A program made the translations under genes and the position numbers. Shown here one piece after another: positions 43,814-52,138 of a stretch of 64,000 nucleotides of DNA (within the stretch, counting starts at the first letter, position 1; every line of letters starts with the position of its first letter). Below the pieces are notes generated by a model. The model was not told where the DNA came from. It ran no database searches and saw nothing but the letters and a program-made list of their open reading frames with translations. The stretch lies in assembly GCF_900108455.1 (NCBI RefSeq), contig NZ_FNWS01000003.1:101997-165996 (forward strand). The letters run 5' to 3'. Source of the stretch: Fructobacillus pseudoficulneus (GTDB lineage Bacteria > Bacillota > Bacilli > Lactobacillales > Lactobacillaceae).

Positions 43814-44221
43814 TTCTTCTCTCCTACAAAGTCGATCAACTTAGTCGTCGATTCTGGCAAAAATTTTGATGAAACACTACAGTAAATGTTTGTAAATTTT
43901 AAAAAAACAGATTACCTTGTGTGCTTTTTTCTTTCCATCAATCAAAGGAGAGTGTACCTCCCTTTGGCCGAATATACAAGGCAATTTTTATCTTTCGATT
44001 GTTTTTATTTTGCGCTACTTTTACTTTGATTTCAACTCGTCCTAATTTCAACATTTTAAAAGCTGAAAAGAGCGTTTATAGTCAGGTTTTGGGTCAAGCA
44101 AAGTGGGAATGGAACAAATTAAAATTATTACAGCGCTGTCCCGACCACTGCTAATGATAGTCCATTATTTTAACCCAAAATGACCACAACGATGCCATCA
44201 CTAACTAAGCACCAAAAGGAC
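43814..44221. other. 408-base gap upstream of kup
   Basis: No protein gene is supported: the plus-strand ORF at 43921-44154 has no ribosome site or family features. On the minus strand there is a hairpin (43943-43966, CAAAGG/CCTTTG plus GAG/CTC with one bulge) in the kup leader and an A/T-rich candidate promoter near 44060-44090. I do not see a c-di-AMP riboswitch consensus. Confidence 0.45.
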
Positions 44222-44264
44222 AAAAAGCTCGGCTTGGTAATGATTGATTACCAGGTCGAGCTTT
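44222..44264 (-). terminator. terminator after the small membrane protein gene
   Basis: A long stem (CAAAGCTCGACCTGGTAAT with ATTACCAAGCCGAGCTTTTTG) ends in T residues on the minus strand, 5 bases after the stop at 44269. Confidence 0.85.
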
Positions 44265-44268
44265 GTAT

Positions 44269-44496
44269 TTAATCGTTATCAAAATTGTCACGCGCCGCCT
44301 GAGCCCAAACTTCATCAATCATGTTATCCAACCCACGCTTATCGCCTTCCAAGTTCTTATGAACATCGAAACGCACGTCGCTCGCAAAAGCGGCTGGTGA
44401 TGTCACCCGGTGGTCAATAATAAAGGCCAACACCAGGGCAGTCACAGCGTAGAGAGTGAATAAAAGAAATTTATGTTGTTTACCTGTCTTTTGCAT
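44269..44496 (-). CDS. 75-residue membrane protein, probably leaderless
   Basis: A small protein with a basic N terminus, one transmembrane helix (FLLFTLYAVTALVLAFIID) and a charged tail ending VWAQAARDNFDND. Family unknown. There is no convincing ribosome site. A near-consensus promoter places the -10 TATAAT only 6 bases before the ATG, so the transcript should begin at or next to the start codon. It follows the first gln operon by 26 bases and ends at a strong terminator, which supports it being a real gene. Confidence 0.6.
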   Translation of the reverse strand: MQKTGKQHKFLLFTLYAVTALVLAFIIDHRVTSPAAFASDVRFDVHKNLEGDKRGLDNMIDEVWAQAARDNFDND

Positions 44497-44502
44497 GTCC
44501 CT

Positions 44503-44531
44503 ATTATAACGACCTTGACCGTTTATGCCAA
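44503..44531 (-). promoter_or_regulatory. promoter of the small membrane protein gene
   Basis: TTGGCA (44526-44531), 17-base spacer, TATAAT (44503-44508) on the minus strand. The -35 overlaps the end of the preceding permease gene, and the start codon lies at the expected +1. Confidence 0.75.
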
Positions 44532-45176
44532 CCTTTTGTCAAACCATTTTGCCAGCAATGATAGTCCATAGTTCAATAGGAAGTAAACGACTGTCAAAAC
44601 TAACAAAACCGGCACAATATAGTTGGTGTTTTGTGCATAAACAATTTGGCCACGGTAAGTCATTTCGGCCAAAACGATTCCAGAAGCCAAACTAGTATCC
44701 TTTACCAATGAAATCAACTGCGAAATAATTGGTGGAATCATCTTTTTGTAGGCTTGCGGCAAAACGATGTGCATCATCGTTTGCATATTCGACAAACCAT
44801 TTGCCCGTGCTCCTTCAAATTGGCCGCGATCAACAGCTTCGAGCCCACCACGGACAATTTCTGCCAACATGGCTGACTCAAAGAAGGTCATGGCAGCGAC
44901 CGTCGACCAAAAAATTGGCAAACGGAAGCCAAGCTGAGGCAAGGCAAAGTAAGTAAAGAAGATAATCAGCAAGAGCGGCAGGTTGCGGACGATGTTATTT
45001 AAGGTACCAACTAAGCTTGAAAAGTATGGTATCTTTTCAAACTGAATAATCCCAACAATCGAGCCAAAAAGTAAACTCAAAACCACCGAAATGGTCGAAA
45101 CGCCAACCGTAATGCCTAAACCACCCAATAGGTAATTTAGGTTAGCCCCCGTAAAAGCATTAAAAAATTCTGACAT
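44523..45176 (-). CDS. glnP: glutamine/glutamate ABC permease, operon A second permease
   Basis: A 217-residue HisM-type permease with an N-terminal amphipathic stretch, five or six helices, and the EAA loop GLSNMQTMMHIVLPQAYKKM that contacts the ATPase. It is the last gene of operon A, 10 bases after the other permease. The four-gene order (ATPase, binding protein, permease, permease) matches Bacillus glnQHMP, so gln symbols are used by analogy; glutamate, aspartate or glutamine are all possible substrates. Operon B carries a close homologue. Confidence 0.88.
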   Translation of the reverse strand: MSEFFNAFTGANLNYLLGGLGITVGVSTISVVLSLLFGSIVGIIQFEKIPYFSSLVGTLNNIVRNLPLLLIIFFTYFALPQLGFRLPIFWSTVAAMTFFESAMLAEIVRGGLEAVDRGQFEGARANGLSNMQTMMHIVLPQAYKKMIPPIISQLISLVKDTSLASGIVLAEMTYRGQIVYAQNTNYIVPVLLVLTVVYFLLNYGLSLLAKWFDKRLA

Positions 45177-45186
45177 GTTCGGCCTC

Positions 45187-45828
45187 CTATGCTTTCTTCT
45201 TCAACTGCGTTTCGAGGTACTGAACGTAGTAACTCAACGGCAGCGTAATCACGAGGTAGAAGATGGCAATGATGATATAAGTCGTAAAGGTGTCAAACGA
45301 ACTGGCCGCCACCAAGTTTCCCTGATACATCAAATCCAAGCCACCAACAAAGGCCAAAATTGATGAGTTCTTCACCAAATTAATAAATTGGTTTCCCAAA
45401 GAAGGAATCGCCACCCGGAAGGCTTGTGGCAACACAATCACCCGCATTGCCTGCCAAAAGGTCAAACCATTGGCCCGAGCTCCTTCCATTTGTCCAGGAT
45501 CAATTGACAGAATTCCGGCACGAACGGATTCAGCAATGAAAGCCGATGTATAAAGCATCAATGCAATCGTTCCAGCAGTGAAACCAGTCATTTTGATTAC
45601 CTTAGCCACTGCTAGGTAGAAGAATAACGTGATAATCAGCAAAGGAATGTTTCGGAATACCTGAACATAAATATTACCAATTGTCCGCGCCACTTTCGAC
45701 GTGGTCACTTGCATAATCGCAAAGAGCGTACCCAAAATCAATGAACCAACCAAGGCAATCAGACTAGCCAAGAGCGTGTAGCCGAATCCCTGTAGAAAGA
45801 CTGAAAAATAATGATTCAATAAGGTCAT
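45187..45828 (-). CDS. glnM: glutamine/glutamate ABC permease, operon A first permease
   Basis: A 213-residue permease, partner of the following one in a heterodimeric pore. The EAA loop reads GARANGLTFWQAMRVIVLPQAFRV, and VRAGILSIDPGQMEG is the typical preceding segment. It overlaps the binding protein gene by 4 bases (ATGA) and lies 10 bases before the last gene. Almost every residue is shared with its operon B counterpart (48352-48993). Confidence 0.9.
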   Translation of the reverse strand: MTLLNHYFSVFLQGFGYTLLASLIALVGSLILGTLFAIMQVTTSKVARTIGNIYVQVFRNIPLLIITLFFYLAVAKVIKMTGFTAGTIALMLYTSAFIAESVRAGILSIDPGQMEGARANGLTFWQAMRVIVLPQAFRVAIPSLGNQFINLVKNSSILAFVGGLDLMYQGNLVAASSFDTFTTYIIIAIFYLVITLPLSYYVQYLETQLKKKA

Positions 45829-46694
45829 TTGCCCACCTCCAAATCATGCCAATCGAGGCCTGGTACATTCTTAAACCACTTTTCAATCAAGCGGTTATAA
45901 GTGCCATCTGCCTGCAAAGTTGCTAAGGCCTGGTTAGCCTGCTTAGTCATTGGCTTTTGATTGTGGTCAAAGGCCATTCCATATGGTGCCTTGGTGAAGA
46001 CGCCACCAACTAAGTGATAATCAGGGTTTTCAGTTGCCAAACCATACAAAATGGCATTATCCGTTGACAAAGCCTGACCCTGGCCTGACTTAAGTGCCTG
46101 CATGGCGGAAGCATAGTCCTGCAAAGCAATCACTTTCGCCTTGGGTGCATACTTCTTCGTTTCTTGGGCAGCCGTCGTTCCAACAACTACCAAAACGGTG
46201 TACTTAGGATCATTCATGTCCTTAATCGACTGAATGTTTGAATCTTTTTGTACCAAAAGCGACTGACCAGCATTAAAGTAAACGTTAGTAAAATCAACAA
46301 TTTTAGCCCGCTCTGGCGTAATCGTCATCGTTGAAATTAAGCCATCAATGTTGGTGTTCTTCAACAATTGAATTCGGGAAGCAGACGTTACCGGAACAAA
46401 GTTGGCAGTCAATTTCTTCCCAGTTTGCTTGGCAATTTGTGCCGTCATGGCCTTGGCCAAATCAATTTCAAATCCGGCTGGCTGACCCGTCTTCGTGTTC
46501 ATCAAACCGAACAACTTGGTATCAGCCTTGACTCCCCAAGTAATTTGTCCCTTTTTCTCAACTCGAGCTAATGTATCTTGATGAGTCTGGTTGTTTTTCA
46601 CCGTCTGGCTCGCCCACAAGACTCCTAGCACCAAAACTAGTACTAGAATCAAGGAGGCAATGATGCCAAAACGACGTTTTCTGATTTTTTCCAT
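45825..46694 (-). CDS. glnH: glutamine/glutamate-binding protein, operon A
   Basis: A 289-residue SBP_bac_3 protein: an N-terminal membrane helix (IIASLILVLVLVLGVLWA), then GQITWGVKADTKLFGLMNT, MTITPERAKIVDFT (second-lobe hallmark) and VVVGTTAAQE. There is no lipobox cysteine, so it is anchored by the uncleaved helix or released. Its Shine-Dalgarno is unusual: GGAGG lies 31 bases before the ATG, separated by a hairpin (46702-46725) whose folding would bring the site to about 7 bases. Confidence 0.9.
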   Translation of the reverse strand: MEKIRKRRFGIIASLILVLVLVLGVLWASQTVKNNQTHQDTLARVEKKGQITWGVKADTKLFGLMNTKTGQPAGFEIDLAKAMTAQIAKQTGKKLTANFVPVTSASRIQLLKNTNIDGLISTMTITPERAKIVDFTNVYFNAGQSLLVQKDSNIQSIKDMNDPKYTVLVVVGTTAAQETKKYAPKAKVIALQDYASAMQALKSGQGQALSTDNAILYGLATENPDYHLVGGVFTKAPYGMAFDHNQKPMTKQANQALATLQADGTYNRLIEKWFKNVPGLDWHDLEVGK

Positions 46695-46701
46695 CTCGTT
46701 T

Positions 46702-46730
46702 AAGCCCGCATGAAAAAACAGGCTTCCTCC
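46702..46730 (-). promoter_or_regulatory. ribosome site separated from glnH(A) start by a hairpin
   Basis: GGAGG (46726-46730) abuts the stem AAGCCTG (46719-46725) / CGGGCTT (46702-46708) with a ten-base loop, then AAACGAG and ATG. Without the hairpin the spacing is 7 bases. In operon B the same gene has AAAGGGG at an ordinary distance and no hairpin. Confidence 0.6.
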
Positions 46731-46737
46731 TTTTTAC

Positions 46738-47475
46738 TTAATGGTGTTCAACTTGGCTAAGGAACTTCTTCGCCCGAGGCTCCTTTGGATTATCAAAGAA
46801 AGCTTCTGTTGAACTATCTTCCAAAATGCGACCATCGGCCATGAAAATTACTCGGTCGGCCACAGCCTTCGCAAAGCTCATTTCGTGGGTAACGACTAGC
46901 ATCGTCATTGATGAGTTTTTGGCGATATCACGCATGACATCCAAAACATCCCCAATCATTTCCGGATCAAGGGCCGAGGTTGGCTCATCAAAAAGCAAGG
47001 CCTTAGGCTTCATTGCCAATGACCGCGCAATCGCGATTCGTTGCTTTTGTCCGCCAGACAAAGAAGATGGCATGGCGTTGGCCTTATCGACCAAGCCAAC
47101 CTGCTCCAACAGTTCCATCGCAATCTTTTTGTTTTCCGCTTCATCCCGCTTCAAAACCAGACGGGGTGCCAACATAATGTTTTCAATCACCGTCTTGTTG
47201 TTGTACAAATTAAAGTGCTGGAAAACCATCCCGACATTTTTACGAATTTTGTTCATATCGGTTTTGGGATCATGCAAATCAAAGCCATCAACTTCTAGTT
47301 GACCCTCTTCAATTTCTTCCAAGCCGTTAATGGTTCGAATCAATGTTGATTTACCAGAACCAGAAGGTCCAATCAAAACCACCGTTTCACCGGCATCAAT
47401 CTTCAAATTGATATCGTATAGGGCATGAAAGTCCCCATAATACTTCTGTACATCTTTGAATTCAATCATTGACAT
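46738..47475 (-). CDS. glnQ: glutamine/glutamate ABC ATPase, operon A
   Basis: A 245-residue ATPase: Walker [14 protein letters not shown]-loop VFQHFNLY, signature [16 protein letters not shown], Walker [15 protein letters not shown], switch VVTHEM. It is first in the operon. The frame is open to 47493, but GGAG 8 bases before the ATG at 47475 sets the start, giving the same N terminus as the operon B copy. That copy is nearly identical, so the duplication is probably not ancient or has been kept uniform. Confidence 0.93.
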   Translation of the reverse strand: MSMIEFKDVQKYYGDFHALYDINLKIDAGETVVLIGPSGSGKSTLIRTINGLEEIEEGQLEVDGFDLHDPKTDMNKIRKNVGMVFQHFNLYNNKTVIENIMLAPRLVLKRDEAENKKIAMELLEQVGLVDKANAMPSSLSGGQKQRIAIARSLAMKPKALLFDEPTSALDPEMIGDVLDVMRDIAKNSSMTMLVVTHEMSFAKAVADRVIFMADGRILEDSSTEAFFDNPKEPRAKKFLSQVEHH

Positions 47476-47493
47476 TGCTTTGTCTCCTTGCAA

Positions 47494-47647
47494 AAAAGCG
47501 CCCTTCCTAAAACAGGAAAGACTGTTTACGCGTTATTTCCATTCTACCATTAAAATCGCAACAACTGCGACCATTATCGCGATAATCACAATTAGTTCCG
47601 ATTATTGAATCTGATTTTTTCAAATAATCATGCGAATCGTGAACAAA
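47494..47647. promoter_or_regulatory. spacer between gln operons with several dyads
   Basis: Holds ATTATCGCGATAAT (47573-47586, perfect 14-bp palindrome) and TCGCA-ACAAC-TGCGA (47555-47569). A weak hairpin CTTTCCT/AGGAAGG lies near 47500-47520 ahead of glnQ(A). The promoter of operon A must lie here, but no strong -35/-10 pair stands out. Confidence 0.5.
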
Positions 47648-47675
47648 ATAAAAAAGACCAGCAACGCTGATCTTT
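47646..47675 (-). terminator. terminator of gln operon B
   Basis: AAAGACCAGC / GCTGATCTTT stem around AAC with T-run on the minus strand, just after glnP of operon B. Confidence 0.85.
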
Positions 47676-47685
47676 TTCGAGCCGC

Positions 47686-48339
47686 TTATGCTAAGCGACG
47701 ATCGAACCATTTGGCAATCAATGAAAGGCCATAGTTCAACAAGAAGTAAACAATCGTCATGAATAACAAAACCGGAACGATATAGTTCGAGTTTTGTGCA
47801 TAAACGATTTGCCCACGGTAAGTCAATTCGGCCAAGACAATTCCAGATGCCAAACTCGTATCCTTCACCAGTGAAATCAACTGAGAAATGATTGGTGGAA
47901 TCATCTTTTTGTAGGCTTGCGGCAAAACAATGTGAATCATCGTTTGCATGTTGGAAAGTCCGTTAGCGCGGGCCCCTTCAAACTGACCCCTATCAACCGC
48001 TTCCAACCCACCACGAACGATTTCAGCCAACATCGCTGACTGGAAACCGGTCATGGCCACAACCGTTGCCCAAAAGATTGGCAAATGAACACCAAACTGT
48101 GGCAAGGCGAAGTACGTAAAGAAGATAATCAACAACAATGGCAAGTTTCGGACAATGTTATTGAGCGTCCCAACCAAGCTCGAGAAATAAGGGAGTTTTT
48201 CAAACAAAATAATCCCAATAATCGAACCAATGATTAAGCTCAAGACCACCGAAATGACCGAAACACCGACAGTAATCCCAAGGCCATCCATCAGATAGCC
48301 AAGGTTTGCCCCTGTAAAGGCATCAAAAAATTCTGACAT
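47686..48339 (-). CDS. glnP: glutamine/glutamate ABC permease, operon B second permease
   Basis: A 217-residue permease, close homologue of 44523-45176. EAA loop GLSNMQTMIHIVLPQAYKKM; it ends KWFDRRLA where the other ends KWFDKRLA. It is the last gene of operon B, 12 bases after the first permease, and is followed by a terminator. Differences cluster in the outer helices, consistent with relaxed positions rather than a changed role. Confidence 0.88.
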   Translation of the reverse strand: MSEFFDAFTGANLGYLMDGLGITVGVSVISVVLSLIIGSIIGIILFEKLPYFSSLVGTLNNIVRNLPLLLIIFFTYFALPQFGVHLPIFWATVVAMTGFQSAMLAEIVRGGLEAVDRGQFEGARANGLSNMQTMIHIVLPQAYKKMIPPIISQLISLVKDTSLASGIVLAELTYRGQIVYAQNSNYIVPVLLFMTIVYFLLNYGLSLIAKWFDRRLA

Positions 48340-48351
48340 TTTTCGGCCTCC

Positions 48352-48993
48352 TTATGCTTTTTTCTTGAGTTGGCCTTCGAGGTACTGAATGTAGTAACTC
48401 AATGGCAGTGTGATAATCAGGTAAAAGGCCCCGACAATAATATAAGTCGTGAAGGTATCAAAGGAGTTGGCTGCTACCAAGTTCCCCTGGTACATCAAAT
48501 CCAAACCACCAACAAAGGCTAAAATTGATGAGTTCTTCACCAAATTAATAAATTGATTTCCCAAAGATGGAATCGCCACCCGGAAGGCCTGGGGCAAGAC
48601 AATCACTCGCATTGCCTGCCAAAAATTCAAGCCATTGGCGCGCGCACCCTCCATCTGGCCTGCTTCGATTGATAAAATTCCCGCTCGAACGGATTCAGCG
48701 ATGAATGCCGAGGTATAAAGCGTCAATGCAATCGTTCCAGCCGTGAAACCAGTCATCTTGATTACCTTAGCCACGGCCAGGTAGAAGAATAACGTGATAA
48801 TCAACAATGGAATGTTTCGGAACACTTGAACATAAATATTACCAATTGCCCGCGCCACTTTCGACGTGGTTACCTGCATAATGGCAAAAAACGTCCCCAA
48901 AATCAAAGACCCCACGAGCGCGTACAAACTTGCCAAAAGTGTGTGGCCAAAACCTTGGAGAAAGACTGAAAAGTAGTGATCAAGCAACGTCAT
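48352..48993 (-). CDS. glnM: glutamine/glutamate ABC permease, operon B first permease
   Basis: A 213-residue permease with EAA loop GARANGLNFWQAMRVIVLPQAFRV. It overlaps the binding protein gene by 4 bases (ATGA), exactly as in operon A. It probably pairs with the next gene's product to form the channel. Confidence 0.9.
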   Translation of the reverse strand: MTLLDHYFSVFLQGFGHTLLASLYALVGSLILGTFFAIMQVTTSKVARAIGNIYVQVFRNIPLLIITLFFYLAVAKVIKMTGFTAGTIALTLYTSAFIAESVRAGILSIEAGQMEGARANGLNFWQAMRVIVLPQAFRVAIPSLGNQFINLVKNSSILAFVGGLDLMYQGNLVAANSFDTFTTYIIVGAFYLIITLPLSYYIQYLEGQLKKKA

Positions 48994-49859
48994 TTGTGTA
49001 CCTCCAGTTCATTCAAATCCAGTCCAGGCACCTGACCAAACCACTTCTTAATCAACTGGTTATAAGTGCCGTTCGCCTTCAAAGTATCCAAGGCTTGGTC
49101 AACCTGCTTAACCATTGGCTTTTGGTCGTGGTCAAAGGCAGCCCCATAAGGACCGTAAGTCAAAGTTCCACCAACAACATGGTAGTCTGGGTTTTCACTT
49201 GCCAAACCATAAAGGATGGCGTTATCAGTTGAAATAGCTTGTCCTTGTCCTGACTTCATCGCCTGCATTGCTGAAGCGTAATCTTGCAAAGCAATCGTCT
49301 TTGCCTTCGGCGCAAACTTCTTAATGTTTTGTGCGGCCGTTGTTCCAACAACCACCAACACCGTCTTGCTTGGATCGTTCAAATCCTGAATAGAATTAAT
49401 ACCAGAATCCTTCTTAACCAACAATGACTGGCCGGCTGGGAAGTATGGCTGACTAAAGTCAACAATCTTTGCCCGTTCTGGCGTAATGGTCATTACACCA
49501 AATACCCCATCAATGTTGGTGTTCTTCAATAATTGAACCTTAGAAGCAGTTGTAACCGTCACAAATGATGGCGTCAACTTTTCATCGAGCTGCTTGCTCA
49601 TTTGCTTGGTGACAGCCTTGGCCAAATCGACATCAAATCCTTCTGATGAACCCGTCTTCGTGTCCATCAAACCAAAGAGTTTCGTATCGGCCTTCACTCC
49701 CCAAACAATCTTGCCGCTCTTCTTTACCCGAGCCAGGGTATCCTGATGCTTTTGGTTATGGGAAACGGTGTTTTGCGCCCAAACAATTCCAAAAACAATC
49801 GCCAGGATTAAAATGATTGTCGCAATAATGCCAAAGCGACGCTTTTTTGCTTTTTCCAT
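48990..49859 (-). CDS. glnH: glutamine/glutamate-binding protein, operon B
   Basis: A 289-residue SBP_bac_3 protein with an uncleaved N-terminal helix (IIATIILILAIVFGIVWA) and no lipobox cysteine. Domain marks: GKIVWGVKADTKLFGLMDT, MTITPERAKIVDFS and VVVGTTAAQN. It is visibly more diverged from its operon A homologue than the other subunits are (for example TASRIQ vs TASKVQ and ISTMT vs FGVMT around the ligand lobes), so the two systems may bind different amino acids. The start has an ordinary AAAGGGG site. Confidence 0.9.
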   Translation of the reverse strand: MEKAKKRRFGIIATIILILAIVFGIVWAQNTVSHNQKHQDTLARVKKSGKIVWGVKADTKLFGLMDTKTGSSEGFDVDLAKAVTKQMSKQLDEKLTPSFVTVTTASKVQLLKNTNIDGVFGVMTITPERAKIVDFSQPYFPAGQSLLVKKDSGINSIQDLNDPSKTVLVVVGTTAAQNIKKFAPKAKTIALQDYASAMQAMKSGQGQAISTDNAILYGLASENPDYHVVGGTLTYGPYGAAFDHDQKPMVKQVDQALDTLKANGTYNQLIKKWFGQVPGLDLNELEVHK

Positions 49860-49883
49860 GGAGCAATCCCCTTTCTACTTTGA

Positions 49884-50621
49884 TTAGTGGTGCTCCACTT
49901 GACTCAAGAACTTCTTTGCCCGTGGTTCAGTTGGGTTTTCAAAGAAGCTTTCAGTTGAGTTGTCTTCAAGGATTCGCCCATCGGCCATAAAGATTACTCG
50001 GTCAGCCACGGCCTTGGCAAAGCCCATTTCGTGCGTCACAACCAAGAGAGTCATTGACGAGTCCTTGGCAATGTCACGCATAACATCCAAGACATCCCCA
50101 ATCATTTCTGGGTCCAGGGCTGACGTTGGTTCATCAAAGAGCAATGCCTTAGGCTTCATTGCGAGTGAACGAGCAATCGCAATTCGCTGCTTTTGCCCAC
50201 CAGATAAAGCCGACGGCATGCTGTTGGCCTTATCAGCCAAACCAACTCGTTCCAACAATTCCATTGCAATTCGCTTGTTTTCTGCTTCATCACGCTTAAG
50301 AACCAAGCGAGGTGCCAACATAATATTTTCAATTGCGGTTTTGTTGTTATACAAATTAAAGTGTTGAAAAACCATGCCGACATTTTTGCGAATTTTATTC
50401 ATGTCGGTCTTTGGGTCATGAAGATCATAACCATCCACGATCAATTGTCCGTCTTCGATTTCCTCCAAACCATTTACGGTTCGAATCAAGGTTGACTTTC
50501 CTGACCCTGAAGGGCCAATTAAGACAACGGTTTCACCCTGGTCAATCTTTAGATTGACGTCGTGAAGGGCGTGAAAGTCGCCATAGTACTTCTGTACATT
50601 CTTGAATTCGATCATTGACAT
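49884..50621 (-). CDS. glnQ: glutamine/glutamate ABC ATPase, operon B
   Basis: A 245-residue ATPase with the same motifs as its operon A copy ([37 protein letters not shown]) and nearly the same sequence. GGAG precedes the ATG. First gene of operon B; 24 bases separate it from glnH. Confidence 0.93.
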   Translation of the reverse strand: MSMIEFKNVQKYYGDFHALHDVNLKIDQGETVVLIGPSGSGKSTLIRTVNGLEEIEDGQLIVDGYDLHDPKTDMNKIRKNVGMVFQHFNLYNNKTAIENIMLAPRLVLKRDEAENKRIAMELLERVGLADKANSMPSALSGGQKQRIAIARSLAMKPKALLFDEPTSALDPEMIGDVLDVMRDIAKDSSMTLLVVTHEMGFAKAVADRVIFMADGRILEDNSTESFFENPTEPRAKKFLSQVEHH

Positions 50622-50786
50622 CGTAATTTCTCCTTGCCATTTGTTTTCTAGTTGGCCGACAAAAGACCAAGCTTACTTCCATATTACGAGTACGTGTCGG
50701 CATTACTGACCAACTTTGTTAGCTTTCATGACAAAATTATTAATTTTTATAAACTTTTTCTAATATTAAAGTTTAAAAACCGAATA

Positions 50787-50820
50787 AAAAAGCAAAATCA
50801 GAAAATTATTCCGATTTTGC
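50787..50820 (-). terminator. terminator of the secreted amidase-like gene
   Basis: GCAAAATCGGAA / TTCTGATTTTGC (one mismatch) around TAATT with a TTTTTTATT tract on the minus strand, immediately past the stop. Confidence 0.85.
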
Positions 50821-51519
50821 TTATTTTGCTAAGATTTGAACCCCTTCAAGGTTATCAGACCAGCCAATATAAGAAGCGCCAGTGAAACTGTCCGTGACCT
50901 TTTCACCGTTAATTTCTGTTTTGCCGTTCATAGTATCGTTAATCTGATCCCAACTTAGGTGATTTGGCGTACTGCTGTGGTTGCCTTCCCAATAAAAGCC
51001 ACCGTTACCATCCCAGATAGCGACATGGCCGTAGTTAACCCCGTCATCCTTACTGGTTAAATTCCAAAAGACGGGGACCATCTTCCCTTGGGGGAAGTTA
51101 GTATCATGGTGCATTCCGCCAGCGGCTTCGGCCCTACCAGCCGCTGCCGTGGCAGAAGCGCTCAAAGTCCCACCATGACTAGTGACCGCAAAGGCAGAAT
51201 CCACGTAACCCAGACACATCCCCGGCTGACCATAGACAAACGGGTTCGCTGATACCAACTGTGTGCCCGATGCAGGCGCCGTCGCTGTCACACCTGCCGG
51301 CTTAGCCGAAGAAGTCGAGGCAGCGCTCGTCGATGACTGAGCGGTACTACTTTGGCTAGCTGAAACTGAGCTGCTTGAGCGTACACTTGCTTTTTTAGTG
51401 CTGACTTTTTTGCTAGTTTTGGCATGGTGACTGGTCGACATCGCCGAAACGGAAATGGCACCAACACCCAGGACGGCCACAACCACAATGGCAATGATCG
51501 ATAATTTTTTCTTTGACAT
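50821..51519 (-). CDS. secreted protein with CHAP/NlpC-like cysteine-peptidase domain
   Basis: A 232-residue exported protein: signal sequence (MSKKKLSIIAIVVVAVLGVG), a Ser/Thr/Ala-rich linker to about residue 90, then a domain with PGMCLGYVDSAFAV (candidate catalytic cysteine), MVPVFWNL and YGHVAIWDGNGGFYWEGN (candidate histidine). This cysteine-then-histidine layout is that of CHAP-type amidases which cut peptidoglycan cross-bridges, but similarity is distant. It stands alone with its own terminator. Confidence 0.65.
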   Translation of the reverse strand: MSKKKLSIIAIVVVAVLGVGAISVSAMSTSHHAKTSKKVSTKKASVRSSSSVSASQSSTAQSSTSAASTSSAKPAGVTATAPASGTQLVSANPFVYGQPGMCLGYVDSAFAVTSHGGTLSASATAAAGRAEAAGGMHHDTNFPQGKMVPVFWNLTSKDDGVNYGHVAIWDGNGGFYWEGNHSSTPNHLSWDQINDTMNGKTEINGEKVTDSFTGASYIGWSDNLEGVQILAK

Positions 51520-51562
51520 ACTGCTCTAACCTTTTCTCTCTGATTCTCTTCCCTATTATATT

Positions 51563-51593
51563 AGAAGAAAAAACCAACTTCAAATGAAGTTGG
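51563..51593 (-). terminator. terminator of the DUF2798-like gene
   Basis: CCAACTTC-ATTT-GAAGTTGG followed by six T residues on the minus strand. Confidence 0.88.
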
Positions 51594-51610
51594 CAGGTAG
51601 ATGGAAAAGC

Positions 51611-52138
51611 CTATGACGCTTTTTCCTTATCAGTTAATGTTAAATTGACCAGTTTAGGTAGTGGGTACCTCGTTCGTAAGTGATCGAAAAGGCTCAAAAT
51701 AATTGGCCGAACAACAAAGAAAAAAGTTGGTACCGCCACAAAGAATGTTTTCACCCAATTCATCAAATACCCGGGCAAAAATTCCGGATACAAACGGTGG
51801 TACATCTCGGTCAGCCAAAGCATCATCACCGTCACGTTTAACATGATGACCGTAAATGGCACCGTATAGTCTTCGGAGAACCGGCTGCGAATAAAGGCCG
51901 GGTAGTGTTTATGGAGACGCATTGTCAGCGGCAGTGTCACAAATGTGCGCAAGCAATAAATGACAATCACCATAATTGGATACATAAGCCAGGTCCGTTC
52001 CAGTCGCTTTTCTGAGAAACCGAAGCGAATCACCGTATTGTATGTTGACATGATACCGACCATCACAATCGGAAAGACCCAAGTAAGTGTTTTGGGATGA
52101 TGTAAAAGTTTATGTAAAAAATTGGCAAGAGCTTTCAA
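51611..52138 (-). CDS. four-helix membrane protein (DUF2798-like)
   Basis: A 175-residue integral membrane protein with four predicted helices in two similar pairs: each pair runs from a VFPIVMVGIMSTYNTVI or FTVIMLNVTVMMLWL helix to a helix after a basic linker. That internal repeat and the short N-terminal KLLHHPKTLTW segment recall DUF2798 proteins, whose function is unknown. Both termini are likely cytoplasmic. It is a single-gene unit with its own terminator. Confidence 0.5.
   Translation of the reverse strand: MKALANFLHKLLHHPKTLTWVFPIVMVGIMSTYNTVIRFGFSEKRLERTWLMYPIMVIVIYCLRTFVTLPLTMRLHKHYPAFIRSRFSEDYTVPFTVIMLNVTVMMLWLTEMYHRLYPEFLPGYLMNWVKTFFVAVPTFFFVVRPIILSLFDHLRTRYPLPKLVNLTLTDKEKAS

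Noticed and set aside
43921..44154. Plus-strand ORF of 77 codons upstream of kup
   Set aside because: No ribosome site, no promoter, odd composition; the kup leader on the other strand explains the region better.
43814..44200. Cyclic di-AMP (ydaO) riboswitch before kup
   Set aside because: Only one small hairpin is visible; the long conserved ydaO core is absent.
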